Below are positions 34,648 to 47,954 of a stretch of 64,000 nt of DNA, piece after piece; position 1 is the stretch's first letter, and every line of letters begins with the position of its first letter. The position numbers were made by a program, and so were the translations under genes. The notes below the pieces were generated by a model that had not been told where the DNA came from, ran no database searches, and saw only the letters and a program-made list of their open reading frames with translations. Source of the DNA: Gerris lacustris (lineage: Eukaryota; Arthropoda; Insecta; Hemiptera; Gerridae); NCBI GenBank assembly GCA_951217055.1, contig OX578283.1, forward strand, positions 28,705,427-28,769,426, written 5' to 3'.

Positions 34648-34924
34648 GAATGATTTTTCACTACCGTAATCGATAACTAGTCCCGAATCCAAGCTTTCAA
34701 TATTCATATACATTTAGACAGTCAATATTTATGACATTAGAACTAAACCAGAATTAACGCTTATAATTATAAAGTACTCAATTAGTACCTGTACCTTGTA
34801 CAATCAATTCGAAATTCAATTTTTTTAAGTTTTTGGTAGTTTTCATACTACGGAAAGTTAAATTTTAATTTAAATCAAATTATAATTATTATTAACTACG
34901 GGAAACAGACAGTGAAAAATACAC

Positions 34925-34996
34925 TCCTGTGCCGGGATTTGAACCACGGGCCTCTATATTTCCAGTATAGCGCTCTTCCATCTAAGCTACGCAGGA
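34925..34996 (-). tRNA. tRNA-like gene, array minus copy 3
   Basis: Identical to minus copy 1. Confidence 0.5.
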
Positions 34997-35273
34997 GAAT
35001 GATTTTTCACTACCGTAATCGATAACTAGTCCCGAATCCAAGCTTTCAATATTCATATACATTTAGACAGTCAATATTTATGACATTAGAACTAAACCAG
35101 AATTAACGCTTATAATTATAAAGTACTCAATTAGTACCTGTACCTTGTACAATCAATTCGAAATTCAATTTTTTTAAGTTTTTGGTAGTTTTCATACTAC
35201 GGAAAGTTAAATTTTAATTTAAATCAAATTATAATTATTATTAACTACGGGAAACAGACAGTGAAAAATACAC

Positions 35274-35308
35274 TCCTGTGCCGGGATTTGAACCACGGGC
35301 CTCTATAT
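35274..35308 (-). pseudogene. tRNA-like gene, truncated at the inversion junction
   Basis: Only the 3' half (T arm, acceptor strand and part of the anticodon stem) is present. The sequence turns around at 35308/35309. Confidence 0.7.
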
Positions 35309-35357
35309 GAAAAATCATTCTCCTGCGTAGCTTAGATGGAAGAGCGCTATACTGGAA
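35309..35357. other. 49-bp spacer at the centre of the giant inverted repeat
   Basis: Single-copy relative to the two arms. It consists of GAAAAATCATTC plus the 5' part of the first plus-strand tRNA-like module. Arms extend leftward from 35308 and rightward from 35358 as reverse complements for about 1.14 kb. Confidence 0.85.
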
Positions 35358-35392
35358 ATATAGAGGCCCGTGGTTCAAATCCCGGCACAGGA
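35321..35392 (+). tRNA. tRNA-like gene, array plus copy 1 (anticodon loop reads GGA)
   Basis: A 72-nt cloverleaf. Acceptor stem TCCTGCG/CACAGGA pairs at six of seven positions. D stem is GCTT/GAGC. Anticodon stem CTATA/TATAG is perfect, with a 7-nt loop CTGGAAA and anticodon GGA at positions 34-36. The variable loop is 5 nt. The T arm is CGTGG-TTCAAAT-CCCGG with two mismatches. A box TAGCTTAGATGG and B box GGTTCAAATCC fit RNA polymerase III promoters, and a T5 terminator lies at 35398-35402. GGA would decode Ser UCC, but tRNA-Ser normally has a long variable arm, absent here. The weak T stem is shared by all family copies. The sequence can plausibly be transcribed, but whether it is ever charged is doubtful. 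A tRNA predictor may report Ser or pseudogene. Confidence 0.55.
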
Positions 35393-35669
35393 GTGTATTT
35401 TTCACTGTCTGTTTCCCGTAGTTAATAATAATTATAATTTGATTTAAATTAAAATTTAACTTTCCGTAGTATGAAAACTACCAAAAACTTAAAAAAATTG
35501 AATTTCGAATTGATTGTACAAGGTACAGGTACTAATTGAGTACTTTATAATTATAAGCGTTAATTCTGGTTTAGTTCTAATGTCATAAATATTGACTGTC
35601 TAAATGTATATGAATATTGAAAGCTTGGATTCGGGACTAGTTATCGATTACGGTAGTGAAAAATCATTC

Positions 35670-35741
35670 TCCTGCGTAGCTTAGATGGAAGAGCGCTATA
35701 CTGGAAATATAGAGGCCCGTGGTTCAAATCCCGGCACAGGA
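35670..35741 (+). tRNA. tRNA-like gene, array plus copy 2
   Basis: Identical to copy 1. Confidence 0.5.
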
Positions 35742-36018
35742 GTGTATTTTTCACTGTCTGTTTCCCGTAGTTAATAATAATTATAATTTGATTTAAATTA
35801 AAATTTAACTTTCCGTAGTATGAAAACTACCAAAAACTTAAAAAAATTGAATTTCGAATTGATTGTACAAGGTACAGGTACTAATTGAGTACTTTATAAT
35901 TATAAGCGTTAATTCTGGTTTAGTTCTAATGTCATAAATATTGACTGTCTAAATGTATATGAATATTGAAAGCTTGGATTCGGGACTAGTTATCGATTAC
36001 GGTAGTGAAAAATCATTC

Positions 36019-36090
36019 TCCTGCGTAGCTTAGATGGAAGAGCGCTATACTGGAAATATAGAGGCCCGTGGTTCAAATCCCGGCACAGGA
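36019..36090 (+). tRNA. tRNA-like gene, array plus copy 3
   Basis: Identical to copy 1. Confidence 0.5.
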
Positions 36091-36367
36091 GTGTATTTTT
36101 CACTGTCTGTTTCCCGTAGTTAATAATAATTATAATTTGATTTAAATTAAAATTTAACTTTCCGTAGTATGAAAACTACCAAAAACTTAAAAAAATTGAA
36201 TTTCGAATTGATTGTACAAGGTACAGGTACTAATTGAGTACTTTATAATTATAAGCGTTAATTCTGGTTTAGTTCTAATGTCATAAATATTGACTGTCTA
36301 AATGTATATGAATATTGAAAGCTTGGATTCGGGACTAGTTATCGATTACGGTAGTGAAAAATCATTC

Positions 36368-36439
36368 TCCTGCGTAGCTTAGATGGAAGAGCGCTATACT
36401 GGAAATATAGAGGCCCGTGGTTCAAATCCCGGCACAGGA
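36368..36439 (+). tRNA. tRNA-like gene, array plus copy 4
   Basis: Identical to copy 1. Confidence 0.5.
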
Positions 36440-36716
36440 GTGTATTTTTCACTGTCTGTTTCCCGTAGTTAATAATAATTATAATTTGATTTAAATTAAA
36501 ATTTAACTTTCCGTAGTATGAAAACTACCAAAAACTTAAAAAAATTGAATTTCGAATTGATTGTACAAGGTACAGGTACTAATTGAGTACTTTATAATTA
36601 TAAGCGTTAATTCTGGTTTAGTTCTAATGTCATAAATATTGACTGTCTAAATGTATATGAATATTGAAAGCTTGGATTCGGGACTAGTTATCGATTACGG
36701 TAGTGAAAAATCATTC

Positions 36717-36788
36717 TCCTGCGTAGCTTAGATGGAAGAGCGCTATACTGGAAATATAGAGGCCCGTGGTTCAAATCCCGGCACAGGA
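36717..36788 (+). tRNA. tRNA-like gene, array plus copy 5
   Basis: Identical to copy 1. Confidence 0.5.
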
Positions 36789-37065
36789 GTGTATTTTTCA
36801 CTGTCTGTTTCCCGTAGTTAATAATAATTATAATTTGATTTAAATTAAAATTTAACTTTCCGTAGTATGAAAACTACCAAAAACTTAAAAAAATTGAATT
36901 TCGAATTGATTGTACAAGGTACAGGTACTAATTGAGTACTTTATAATTATAAGCGTTAATTCTGGTTTAGTTCTAATGTCATAAATATTGACTGTCTAAA
37001 TGTATATGAATATTGAAAGCTTGGATTCGGGACTAGTTATCGATTACGGTAGTGAAAAATCATTC

Positions 37066-37137
37066 TCCTGCGTAGCTTAGATGGAAGAGCGCTATACTGG
37101 AAATATAGAGGCCCGTGGTTCAAATCCCGGCACAGGA
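37066..37137 (+). tRNA. tRNA-like gene, array plus copy 6
   Basis: Identical to copy 1. Confidence 0.5.
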
Positions 37138-37414
37138 GTGTATTTTTCACTGTCTGTTTCCCGTAGTTAATAATAATTATAATTTGATTTAAATTAAAAT
37201 TTAACTTTCCGTAGTATGAAAACTACCAAAAACTTAAAAAAATTGAATTTCGAATTGATTGTACAAGGTACAGGTACTAATTGAGTACTTTATAATTATA
37301 AGCGTTAATTCTGGTTTAGTTCTAATGTCATAAATATTGACTGTCTAAATGTATATGAATATTGAAAGCTTGGATTCGGGACTAGTTATCGATTACGGTA
37401 GTGAAAAATCATTC

Positions 37415-37486
37415 TCCTGCGTAGCTTAGATGGAAGAGCGCTATACTGGAAATATAGAGGCCCGTGGTTCAAATCCCGGCACAGGA
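37415..37486 (+). tRNA. tRNA-like gene, array plus copy 7
   Basis: Identical to copy 1. Confidence 0.5.
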
Positions 37487-37763
37487 GTGTATTTTTCACT
37501 GTCTGTTTCCCGTAGTTAATAATAATTATAATTTGATTTAAATTAAAATTTAACTTTCCGTAGTATGAAAACTACCAAAAACTTAAAAAAATTGAATTTC
37601 GAATTGATTGTACAAGGTACAGGTACTAATTGAGTACTTTATAATTATAAGCGTTAATTCTGGTTTAGTTCTAATGTCATAAATATTGACTGTCTAAATG
37701 TATATGAATATTGAAAGCTTGGATTCGGGACTAGTTATCGATTACGGTAGTGAAAAATCATTC

Positions 37764-37835
37764 TCCTGCGTAGCTTAGATGGAAGAGCGCTATACTGGAA
37801 ATATAGAGGCCCGTGGTTCAAATCCCGGCACAGGA
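37764..37835 (+). tRNA. tRNA-like gene, array plus copy 8
   Basis: Identical to copy 1. Confidence 0.5.
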
Positions 37836-38112
37836 GTGTATTTTTCACTGTCTGTTTCCCGTAGTTAATAATAATTATAATTTGATTTAAATTAAAATTT
37901 AACTTTCCGTAGTATGAAAACTACCAAAAACTTAAAAAAATTGAATTTCGAATTGATTGTACAAGGTACAGGTACTAATTGAGTACTTTATAATTATAAG
38001 CGTTAATTCTGGTTTAGTTCTAATGTCATAAATATTGACTGTCTAAATGTATATGAATATTGAAAGCTTGGATTCGGGACTAGTTATCGATTACGGTAGT
38101 GAAAAATCATTC

Positions 38113-38184
38113 TCCTGCGTAGCTTAGATGGAAGAGCGCTATACTGGAAATATAGAGGCCCGTGGTTCAAATCCCGGCACAGGA
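38113..38184 (+). tRNA. tRNA-like gene, array plus copy 9
   Basis: Identical to copy 1. Confidence 0.5.
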
Positions 38185-38461
38185 GTGTATTTTTCACTGT
38201 CTGTTTCCCGTAGTTAATAATAATTATAATTTGATTTAAATTAAAATTTAACTTTCCGTAGTATGAAAACTACCAAAAACTTAAAAAAATTGAATTTCGA
38301 ATTGATTGTACAAGGTACAGGTACTAATTGAGTACTTTATAATTATAAGCGTTAATTCTGGTTTAGTTCTAATGTCATAAATATTGACTGTCTAAATGTA
38401 TATGAATATTGAAAGCTTGGATTCGGGACTAGTTATCGATTACGGTAGTGAAAAATCATTC

Positions 38462-38533
38462 TCCTGCGTAGCTTAGATGGAAGAGCGCTATACTGGAAAT
38501 ATAGAGGCCCGTGGTTCAAATCCCGGCACAGGA
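38462..38533 (+). tRNA. tRNA-like gene, array plus copy 10
   Basis: Identical to copy 1. Confidence 0.5.
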
Positions 38534-38810
38534 GTGTATTTTTCACTGTCTGTTTCCCGTAGTTAATAATAATTATAATTTGATTTAAATTAAAATTTAA
38601 CTTTCCGTAGTATGAAAACTACCAAAAACTTAAAAAAATTGAATTTCGAATTGATTGTACAAGGTACAGGTACTAATTGAGTACTTTATAATTATAAGCG
38701 TTAATTCTGGTTTAGTTCTAATGTCATAAATATTGACTGTCTAAATGTATATGAATATTGAAAGCTTGGATTCGGGACTAGTTATCGATTACGGTAGTGA
38801 AAAATCATTC

Positions 38811-38882
38811 TCCTGCGTAGCTTAGATGGAAGAGCGCTATACTGGAAATATAGAGGCCCGTGGTTCAAATCCCGGCACAGGA
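38811..38882 (+). tRNA. tRNA-like gene, array plus copy 11
   Basis: Identical to copy 1. Confidence 0.5.
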
Positions 38883-39159
38883 GTGTATTTTTCACTGTCT
38901 GTTTCCCGTAGTTAATAATAATTATAATTTGATTTAAATTAAAATTTAACTTTCCGTAGTATGAAAACTACCAAAAACTTAAAAAAATTGAATTTCGAAT
39001 TGATTGTACAAGGTACAGGTACTAATTGAGTACTTTATAATTATAAGCGTTAATTCTGGTTTAGTTCTAATGTCATAAATATTGACTGTCTAAATGTATA
39101 TGAATATTGAAAGCTTGGATTCGGGACTAGTTATCGATTACGGTAGTGAAAAATCATTC

Positions 39160-39231
39160 TCCTGCGTAGCTTAGATGGAAGAGCGCTATACTGGAAATAT
39201 AGAGGCCCGTGGTTCAAATCCCGGCACAGGA
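39160..39231 (+). tRNA. tRNA-like gene, array plus copy 12
   Basis: Identical to copy 1. The unit that follows is 350 bp because of one extra T near 39330. Confidence 0.5.
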
Positions 39232-39509
39232 GTGTATTTTTCACTGTCTGTTTCCCGTAGTTAATAATAATTATAATTTGATTTAAATTAAAATTTAACT
39301 TTCCGTAGTATGAAAACTACCAAAAACTTTAAAAAAATTGAATTTCGAATTGATTGTACAAGGTACAGGTACTAATTGAGTACTTTATAATTATAAGCGT
39401 TAATTCTGGTTTAGTTCTAATGTCATAAATATTGACTGTCTAAATGTATATGAATATTGAAAGCTTGGATTCGGGACTAGTTATCGATTACGGTAGTGAA
39501 AAATCATTC

Positions 39510-39581
39510 TCCTGCGTAGCTTAGATGGAAGAGCGCTATACTGGAAATATAGAGGCCCGTGGTTCAAATCCCGGCACAGGA
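39510..39581 (+). tRNA. tRNA-like gene, array plus copy 13
   Basis: Identical to copy 1. Confidence 0.5.
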
Positions 39582-39858
39582 GTGTATTTTTCACTGTCTG
39601 TTTCCCGTAGTTAATAATAATTATAATTTGATTTAAATTAAAATTTAACTTTCCGTAGTATGAAAACTACCAAAAACTTAAAAAAATTGAATTTCGAATT
39701 GATTGTACAAGGTACAGGTACTAATTGAGTACTTTATAATTATAAGCGTTAATTCTGGTTTAGTTCTAATGTCATAAATATTGACTGTCTAAATGTATAT
39801 GAATATTGAAAGCTTGGATTCGGGACTAGTTATCGATTACGGTAGTGAAAAATCATTC

Positions 39859-39930
39859 TCCTGCGTAGCTTAGATGGAAGAGCGCTATACTGGAAATATA
39901 GAGGCCCGTGGTTCAAATCCCGGCACAGGA
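39859..39930 (+). tRNA. tRNA-like gene, array plus copy 14
   Basis: Identical to copy 1. Confidence 0.5.
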
Positions 39931-40207
39931 GTGTATTTTTCACTGTCTGTTTCCCGTAGTTAATAATAATTATAATTTGATTTAAATTAAAATTTAACTT
40001 TCCGTAGTATGAAAACTACCAAAAACTTAAAAAAATTGAATTTCGAATTGATTGTACAAGGTACAGGTACTAATTGAGTACTTTATAATTATAAGCGTTA
40101 ATTCTGGTTTAGTTCTAATGTCATAAATATTGACTGTCTAAATGTATATGAATATTGAAAGCTTGGATTCGGGACTAGTTATCGATTACGGTAGTGAAAA
40201 ATCATTC

Positions 40208-40279
40208 TCCTGCGTAGCTTAGATGGAAGAGCGCTATACTGGAAATATAGAGGCCCGTGGTTCAAATCCCGGCACAGGA
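40208..40279 (+). tRNA. tRNA-like gene, array plus copy 15
   Basis: Identical to copy 1. Confidence 0.5.
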
Positions 40280-40556
40280 GTGTATTTTTCACTGTCTGTT
40301 TCCCGTAGTTAATAATAATTATAATTTGATTTAAATTAAAATTTAACTTTCCGTAGTATGAAAACTACCAAAAACTTAAAAAAATTGAATTTCGAATTGA
40401 TTGTACAAGGTACAGGTACTAATTGAGTACTTTATAATTATAAGCGTTAATTCTGGTTTAGTTCTAATGTCATAAATATTGACTGTCTAAATGTATATGA
40501 ATATTGAAAGCTTGGATTCGGGACTAGTTATCGATTACGGTAGTGAAAAATCATTC

Positions 40557-40628
40557 TCCTGCGTAGCTTAGATGGAAGAGCGCTATACTGGAAATATAGA
40601 GGCCCGTGGTTCAAATCCCGGCACAGGA
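40557..40628 (+). tRNA. tRNA-like gene, array plus copy 16
   Basis: Identical to copy 1. Confidence 0.5.
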
Positions 40629-40905
40629 GTGTATTTTTCACTGTCTGTTTCCCGTAGTTAATAATAATTATAATTTGATTTAAATTAAAATTTAACTTTC
40701 CGTAGTATGAAAACTACCAAAAACTTAAAAAAATTGAATTTCGAATTGATTGTACAAGGTACAGGTACTAATTGAGTACTTTATAATTATAAGCGTTAAT
40801 TCTGGTTTAGTTCTAATGTCATAAATATTGACTGTCTAAATGTATATGAATATTGAAAGCTTGGATTCGGGACTAGTTATCGATTACGGTAGTGAAAAAT
40901 CATTC

Positions 40906-40977
40906 TCCTGCGTAGCTTAGATGGAAGAGCGCTATACTGGAAATATAGAGGCCCGTGGTTCAAATCCCGGCACAGGA
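40906..40977 (+). tRNA. tRNA-like gene, array plus copy 17
   Basis: Identical to copy 1. It is the last in the array. Confidence 0.5.
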
Positions 40978-41096
40978 GTGTATTTTTCACTGTCTGTTTC
41001 CCGTAGTTAATAATAATTATAATTTGATTTAAATTAAAATTTAACTTTCCGTAGTATGAAAACTACCAAAAACTTAAAAAAATTTTAAAAAAATTG

Positions 41097-41108
41097 TATT
41101 CCTAATTG
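41097..41108 (+). repeat. 12-bp direct repeat, right flank of the tRNA-unit array
   Basis: TATTCCTAATTG, matching 34155-34166. Confidence 0.8.
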
Positions 41109-41762
41109 GTTTAATTCACTTTGCTACACTGGAACTTGGTCTTAGCGTATAAGATTGTATCGGGACATTAACTGGGACCCTTGGCTTTCCACTAATGTAT
41201 TTCCAGAAGCTCTTTTACCACTCTAAAAACCAGAGAGGGTTTTCAGGGGAGGGGGTCCTTCTAGTACATTCTAAACTTTTTTGGACCATAAAAATCGACC
41301 CAAATTACTCTAAGGGTCTACCCCCACCCTTGAGACCACTTTCACTTCAGAAAAGAAATTATTTATTCACTTTTATACCCTTAATGGATTTCCCGAACAA
41401 GATTTAAAGAAAAAATAAATGAAAAAAAGTTATAATATAATATAAAAGTTACCTACAAGAGAAAATTTTCTACAACAAAATATAAAGTATTAAACTTAAT
41501 TTTTTCATATTATTATTGTATTATTTTTTTTTAATATTAGAAAAATTCTTAAGACCCATGACGAGAATATTTTTTCAAGCAAAAAATAAGAAATTATTAC
41601 AACTTTTTGCCCTTATTACTGGGTATTTTTCTCTCTCTTACTCAATCATTCAGACCATTGATTTAATAATATCGAGAGAGCGAAATATCTTAACGAGCTT
41701 TATTAAGCTCTAATAAAAAAGTTTTTTTTTTTATCAAATTAGAAATAATTTTCTTACAGTTT
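41109..41762. other. No recognised gene
   Basis: Frames at 41195-41407 and 41516-41713 have no recognisable domain. Confidence 0.4.
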
Positions 41763-42235
41763 TGCTTCCAAGATTACCTAAAGTAACGAGATTGTAATAA
41801 TTCTGAAGAACGAAATTGTCTCCGAATTAAACAATTTCTGGACAGAATTAAGTTAAATATATCAGGGTAAATTTTTTATCTTTTTGTCATTTAGTGTCTG
41901 TCTGTTGGTCCTTTTGCCTTTTAACGTATTTGCGAACCACCATATCTTCAAAATTAATCGTTCTTATTCAATGCAATTTGTATAGTAGGTCACAATTAGC
42001 CCAATATTGGGCTTTAATTAATTTCTTCGCACATTGCCTTCGCTTCGCTTCCACAAAAACTTTTTATTAAAACCAAATAGTTATGTTTGAAGTTTATTAT
42101 CCAATTTTAATGGAATTAATGGTTTGATGAAAGTAGCCCAAATATGTTTCCGCATTTAGCTCAACCGTCTTTACATATTTATTATTGAATAATAGGAAGG
42201 TCAGAAATCGAAAATAAGGACCATTTTCGATTTAT
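41763..42235 (+). repeat. Family K repeat, diverged subfamily B copy
   Basis: Head GCTTCCAAGATTACCTAAAG, then GCGAACCACCATATCTTCAA and 'TTAGCCCAATATTGGGCTTT'. It is strongly diverged, and the 3' terminus is not found before the hairpin-bearing repeat begins. Confidence 0.55.
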
Positions 42236-42247
42236 TAACTCCGCCAT

Positions 42248-42372
42248 GTATAAGTAGTTAGCAATGTATTCGTATTTAGCAGTGTGATTTTATAATTTAT
42301 ATTTAATGAAAAAATGCAAGGAACTTCGTTCCTACCGGGTGTCCCGCGACACCACACGTACACGTATTTTTT
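42248..42372 (+). repeat. Hairpin-bearing repeat, copy 2
   Basis: Second copy of 31671-31788, nearly identical including both terminal hairpins. Confidence 0.75.
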
Positions 42373-42457
42373 TTCCTTGTCAAGTATTTAAATTATCTCG
42401 AGAATCTCTGAAAGAGACGCAATCCAGTAGATGCTTGAACGTCATTACAGATGTACT

Positions 42458-42488
42458 GTCGTTGTAGAAGTGTTCCTTCTACAACGAC
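42458..42488. repeat. Perfect 13-bp-stem hairpin
   Basis: GTCGTTGTAGAAG and CTTCTACAACGAC with a TGTTC loop. Confidence 0.85.
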
Positions 42489-45589
<3,101 letters not shown>

Positions 45590-45980
45590 AAATTGTAACC
45601 GATTTTGACGACTATAAAATAAATTATGTTCTTTATTTTATTAATGTAACCTTCTATAAAAATTTTCAACAAAATATACTATAATTTGGTATATATTTCC
45701 TTCTTCTAATTATAAGAATAATCCATCCGTGAAATAAAAATTAAATGTAAGTCGGTAGAAACTTGGTTTTTCTCTTTTTACGCAATTTTGGCTTCACTTC
45801 CTTCTTCTAATAATGATGATAAGTCAACAACTTTTTCCCGTGAATAGACAGAATATTTATTTGACTGTAATTATCAGAATAATTCATCCGAACATTTATA
45901 CCAATAATAACTTGGAATATCTCTTATTCTAATTTATTCAAGTCAAGTTGTTCTTTTGCACAGTTCTTTCTTTCCTTTTA

Positions 45981-46322
45981 GAGTACAAGTACCACCATCA
46001 ACGGCTCTCCTTGGTAAGGGTATCAATTTTCTTTTGATAGCTCTATTCCAAAGCTAATTGTCTTGTCAATCTACTTTAAGAGTACATGTTGTGTACCCAC
46101 ATCAACGACTCTCCCTAATAGGGGTGTACATTTTATTTTGTTTAGCTCTATTCCAAAGCTATTTGTCAATATACTTTAAGAGTACATGTTGTAACCACAT
46201 CAACGGCTCTCTTTAATGTCGGTGTCATTTTGATTTTGTGTACCTCCATTCCAAAGCTCTTTATCAAGTCAATCAACTTAAAGAGTAAATGTTATACCCA
46301 AATCAACGTCTCTTTTTAATGA
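45981..46322 (+). repeat. Tandem repeat, four diverged units of about 100 bp
   Basis: Units start at 45981, 46080, 46180 and 46283 with GAGTACATGTT variants. Each contains ATCAACGGCTCTC and CTCTATTCCAAAGCT. Divergence among units shows an old array. Confidence 0.85.
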
Positions 46323-46862
46323 ATATTTTAAACGGATATAGAAGAGTAAAGAGTATATATATATTTTCTCTTTCGCTCTCTCTCTGTTCCTTCGTACACC
46401 AATATATTAAATATTTCGCATAATTAATACAAATTATAAATTATTCTTTGATAATAATTTATAAATTTATTTCCACTGAATTTCTCACTAAATTAACTGA
46501 ATCTCATTGAAATTTCAGTTAATACAAACAAATAGATAATTACTAACTATTGCAATTTTGTATTACATGCCAAAAATGCTTCAAATGTTTTACTCGAAAA
46601 TAAATTAAAATAAATTTCCCTATTAATAGATAATAAATTGGTGTGTATAACTGGAATGTATTTTGATATTTAATCTTTCATCAAGCTTCCACCGAAATTA
46701 TTATCGCATATATTTTTCACTTAGTTTATACTCGTAGTAACCCTCATCCCTTGTAGACTAATGAAACATTTAATTACCTGGCAATTATAAATTTTTAAGT
46801 GATTTTAATAAACTATAAAAGGAAATTATGTTCATATTACATAAGAATGATTATAATTTATA

Positions 46863-46864
<2 letters not shown>
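46323..46864. other. No recognised gene
   Basis: A+T-rich sequence. Confidence 0.4.

Positions 46865-46942
<78 letters not shown>
46865..46942. repeat. (TA)n microsatellite
   Basis: About 38 TA repeats. Confidence 0.95.
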
Positions 46943-46944
<2 letters not shown>

Positions 46945-46967
46945 TAAATTCTCGACCGTAAATATAA

Positions 46968-47224
<257 letters not shown>

Positions 47225-47450
47225 GTTTTTTTTTTTTTTTTTTTTTTTTTTTTGGTTTGTAGTTTTAGTCCCGTTCAACAGCTTTATTAGGTCATTACAG
47301 GACGGGGGTTATCCGGCCACTTTACTCATCTAGTTGATGAGATCATCAGTGTGAAACATGTCTCACCCCGCTGGGATTCGAACTCACAGCCGGGGTTTAG
47401 ACCTTGGTTTCAGAGTCGAGTGTGTTAACCCCTCGGCTACACCGGCCCCC
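47225..47450 (-). mobile_element. Complete SINE with tRNA-Ser-like head and poly(A) tail
   Basis: On the minus strand a type II tRNA-like head (47362-47448) with A box GTAGCCGAGGGGTTAA and B box GAGTTCGAATCCC is followed by a body of about 110 bp and an A run of about 28 (T run 47225-47253 on plus). The extended variable region between CCAAGG and the T arm fits a tRNA-Ser ancestor. Part of the body recurs, decayed, at 15226-15325. The long uninterrupted tail suggests a recent insertion. Confidence 0.8.
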
Positions 47451-47454
47451 TATT

Positions 47455-47640
47455 TTAACATTAATTAATTAATATCGTATTATATTATATTATATATATA
47501 TAATATTATATTATATTAATATTAATTAATTAATATTATTATATAATATTATTATATTAATATTAATTAATTAATATTATATTATATTAATATTAATTAA
47601 TTAATATTAATTAACATTATATTAATTAATATAATATTAC
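47455..47640. repeat. Palindromic AT-only tract
   Basis: Repeated ATTAATTAATATT and ATATTATATT motifs, capable of many hairpins. Confidence 0.85.
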
Positions 47641-47940
47641 CCTATTTTAATATTATGTGTGTTTTAAATTAAATTTCAGCGTTAGTGCTGTAATTTAATT
47701 ATAATGCTCCACAATTAGTACTAAATGCGGTTATAGGTCACAATAATATTTTAAAATATAGGCAATACGCACCGATAATATCAATGACTGTAAGATAATT
47801 GATAATTCAAGTTTCTGCAATTAGAAGTTACTGTAGGCGAAGTAAAAGAAAGTTAGAAACAAATAACAAGAACGGAAAAATATTAGAATGAATATAGGCA
47901 CTTAAATACAAAAATAATTACACGCAAAAATATCACATTT

Positions 47941-47954
47941 AAAAGAATATTTAT
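47941..47954 (+). repeat. 14-bp target-site duplication, left copy
   Basis: AAAAGAATATTTAT, identical to 48324-48337. Confidence 0.85.

Larger units (their letters stand above)
34167..35308 (-). mobile_element. tRNA-unit array, minus-oriented arm (three units plus part)
   Basis: Units repeat every 349 bp (landmark GGGAAACAG at 34202, 34551, 34900 and 35249). They are oriented so the tRNA-like module is on the minus strand. The outer end, TTAATTTAAATCAAATTATA, is the same 3' terminus as in the dispersed copies. The arm stops inside the fourth tRNA-like module, just beside its anticodon stem. Confidence 0.9.
35358..41096 (+). mobile_element. tRNA-unit array, plus-oriented arm (17 units)
   Basis: Seventeen tandem units of 349 bp. 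tRNA-like modules start at 35321, 35670, 36019, 36368, 36717, 37066, 37415, 37764, 38113, 38462, 38811, 39160, 39510, 39859, 40208, 40557 and 40906. By eye all units look identical except for one extra T near 39330. The last unit is cut at AAAACTTAAAAAAATTTTAA, about 120 bp after its tRNA module. Each unit holds the tRNA-like gene, a TTTTT terminator 6 nt after it, the segment GTAGTTAATAATAATTATAA to TTTGATTTAAATT, and the spacer ending AAGCTTGGATTCGGGACTAG. Confidence 0.95.

Noticed and set aside
34167..41096. CRISPR-like array
   Set aside because: Regular spacing comes from a 349-bp identical unit without variable spacers, in a eukaryotic genome.
47331..47358. CTGATGA followed by a short stem (minus strand of the SINE), resembling part of a hammerhead ribozyme core
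   Set aside because: After the stem the sequence is TAAA instead of GAAA, and no third stem with a cleavage triplet is visible. Also, no such core occurs in the 349-bp unit, so a retrozyme assignment is not supported.
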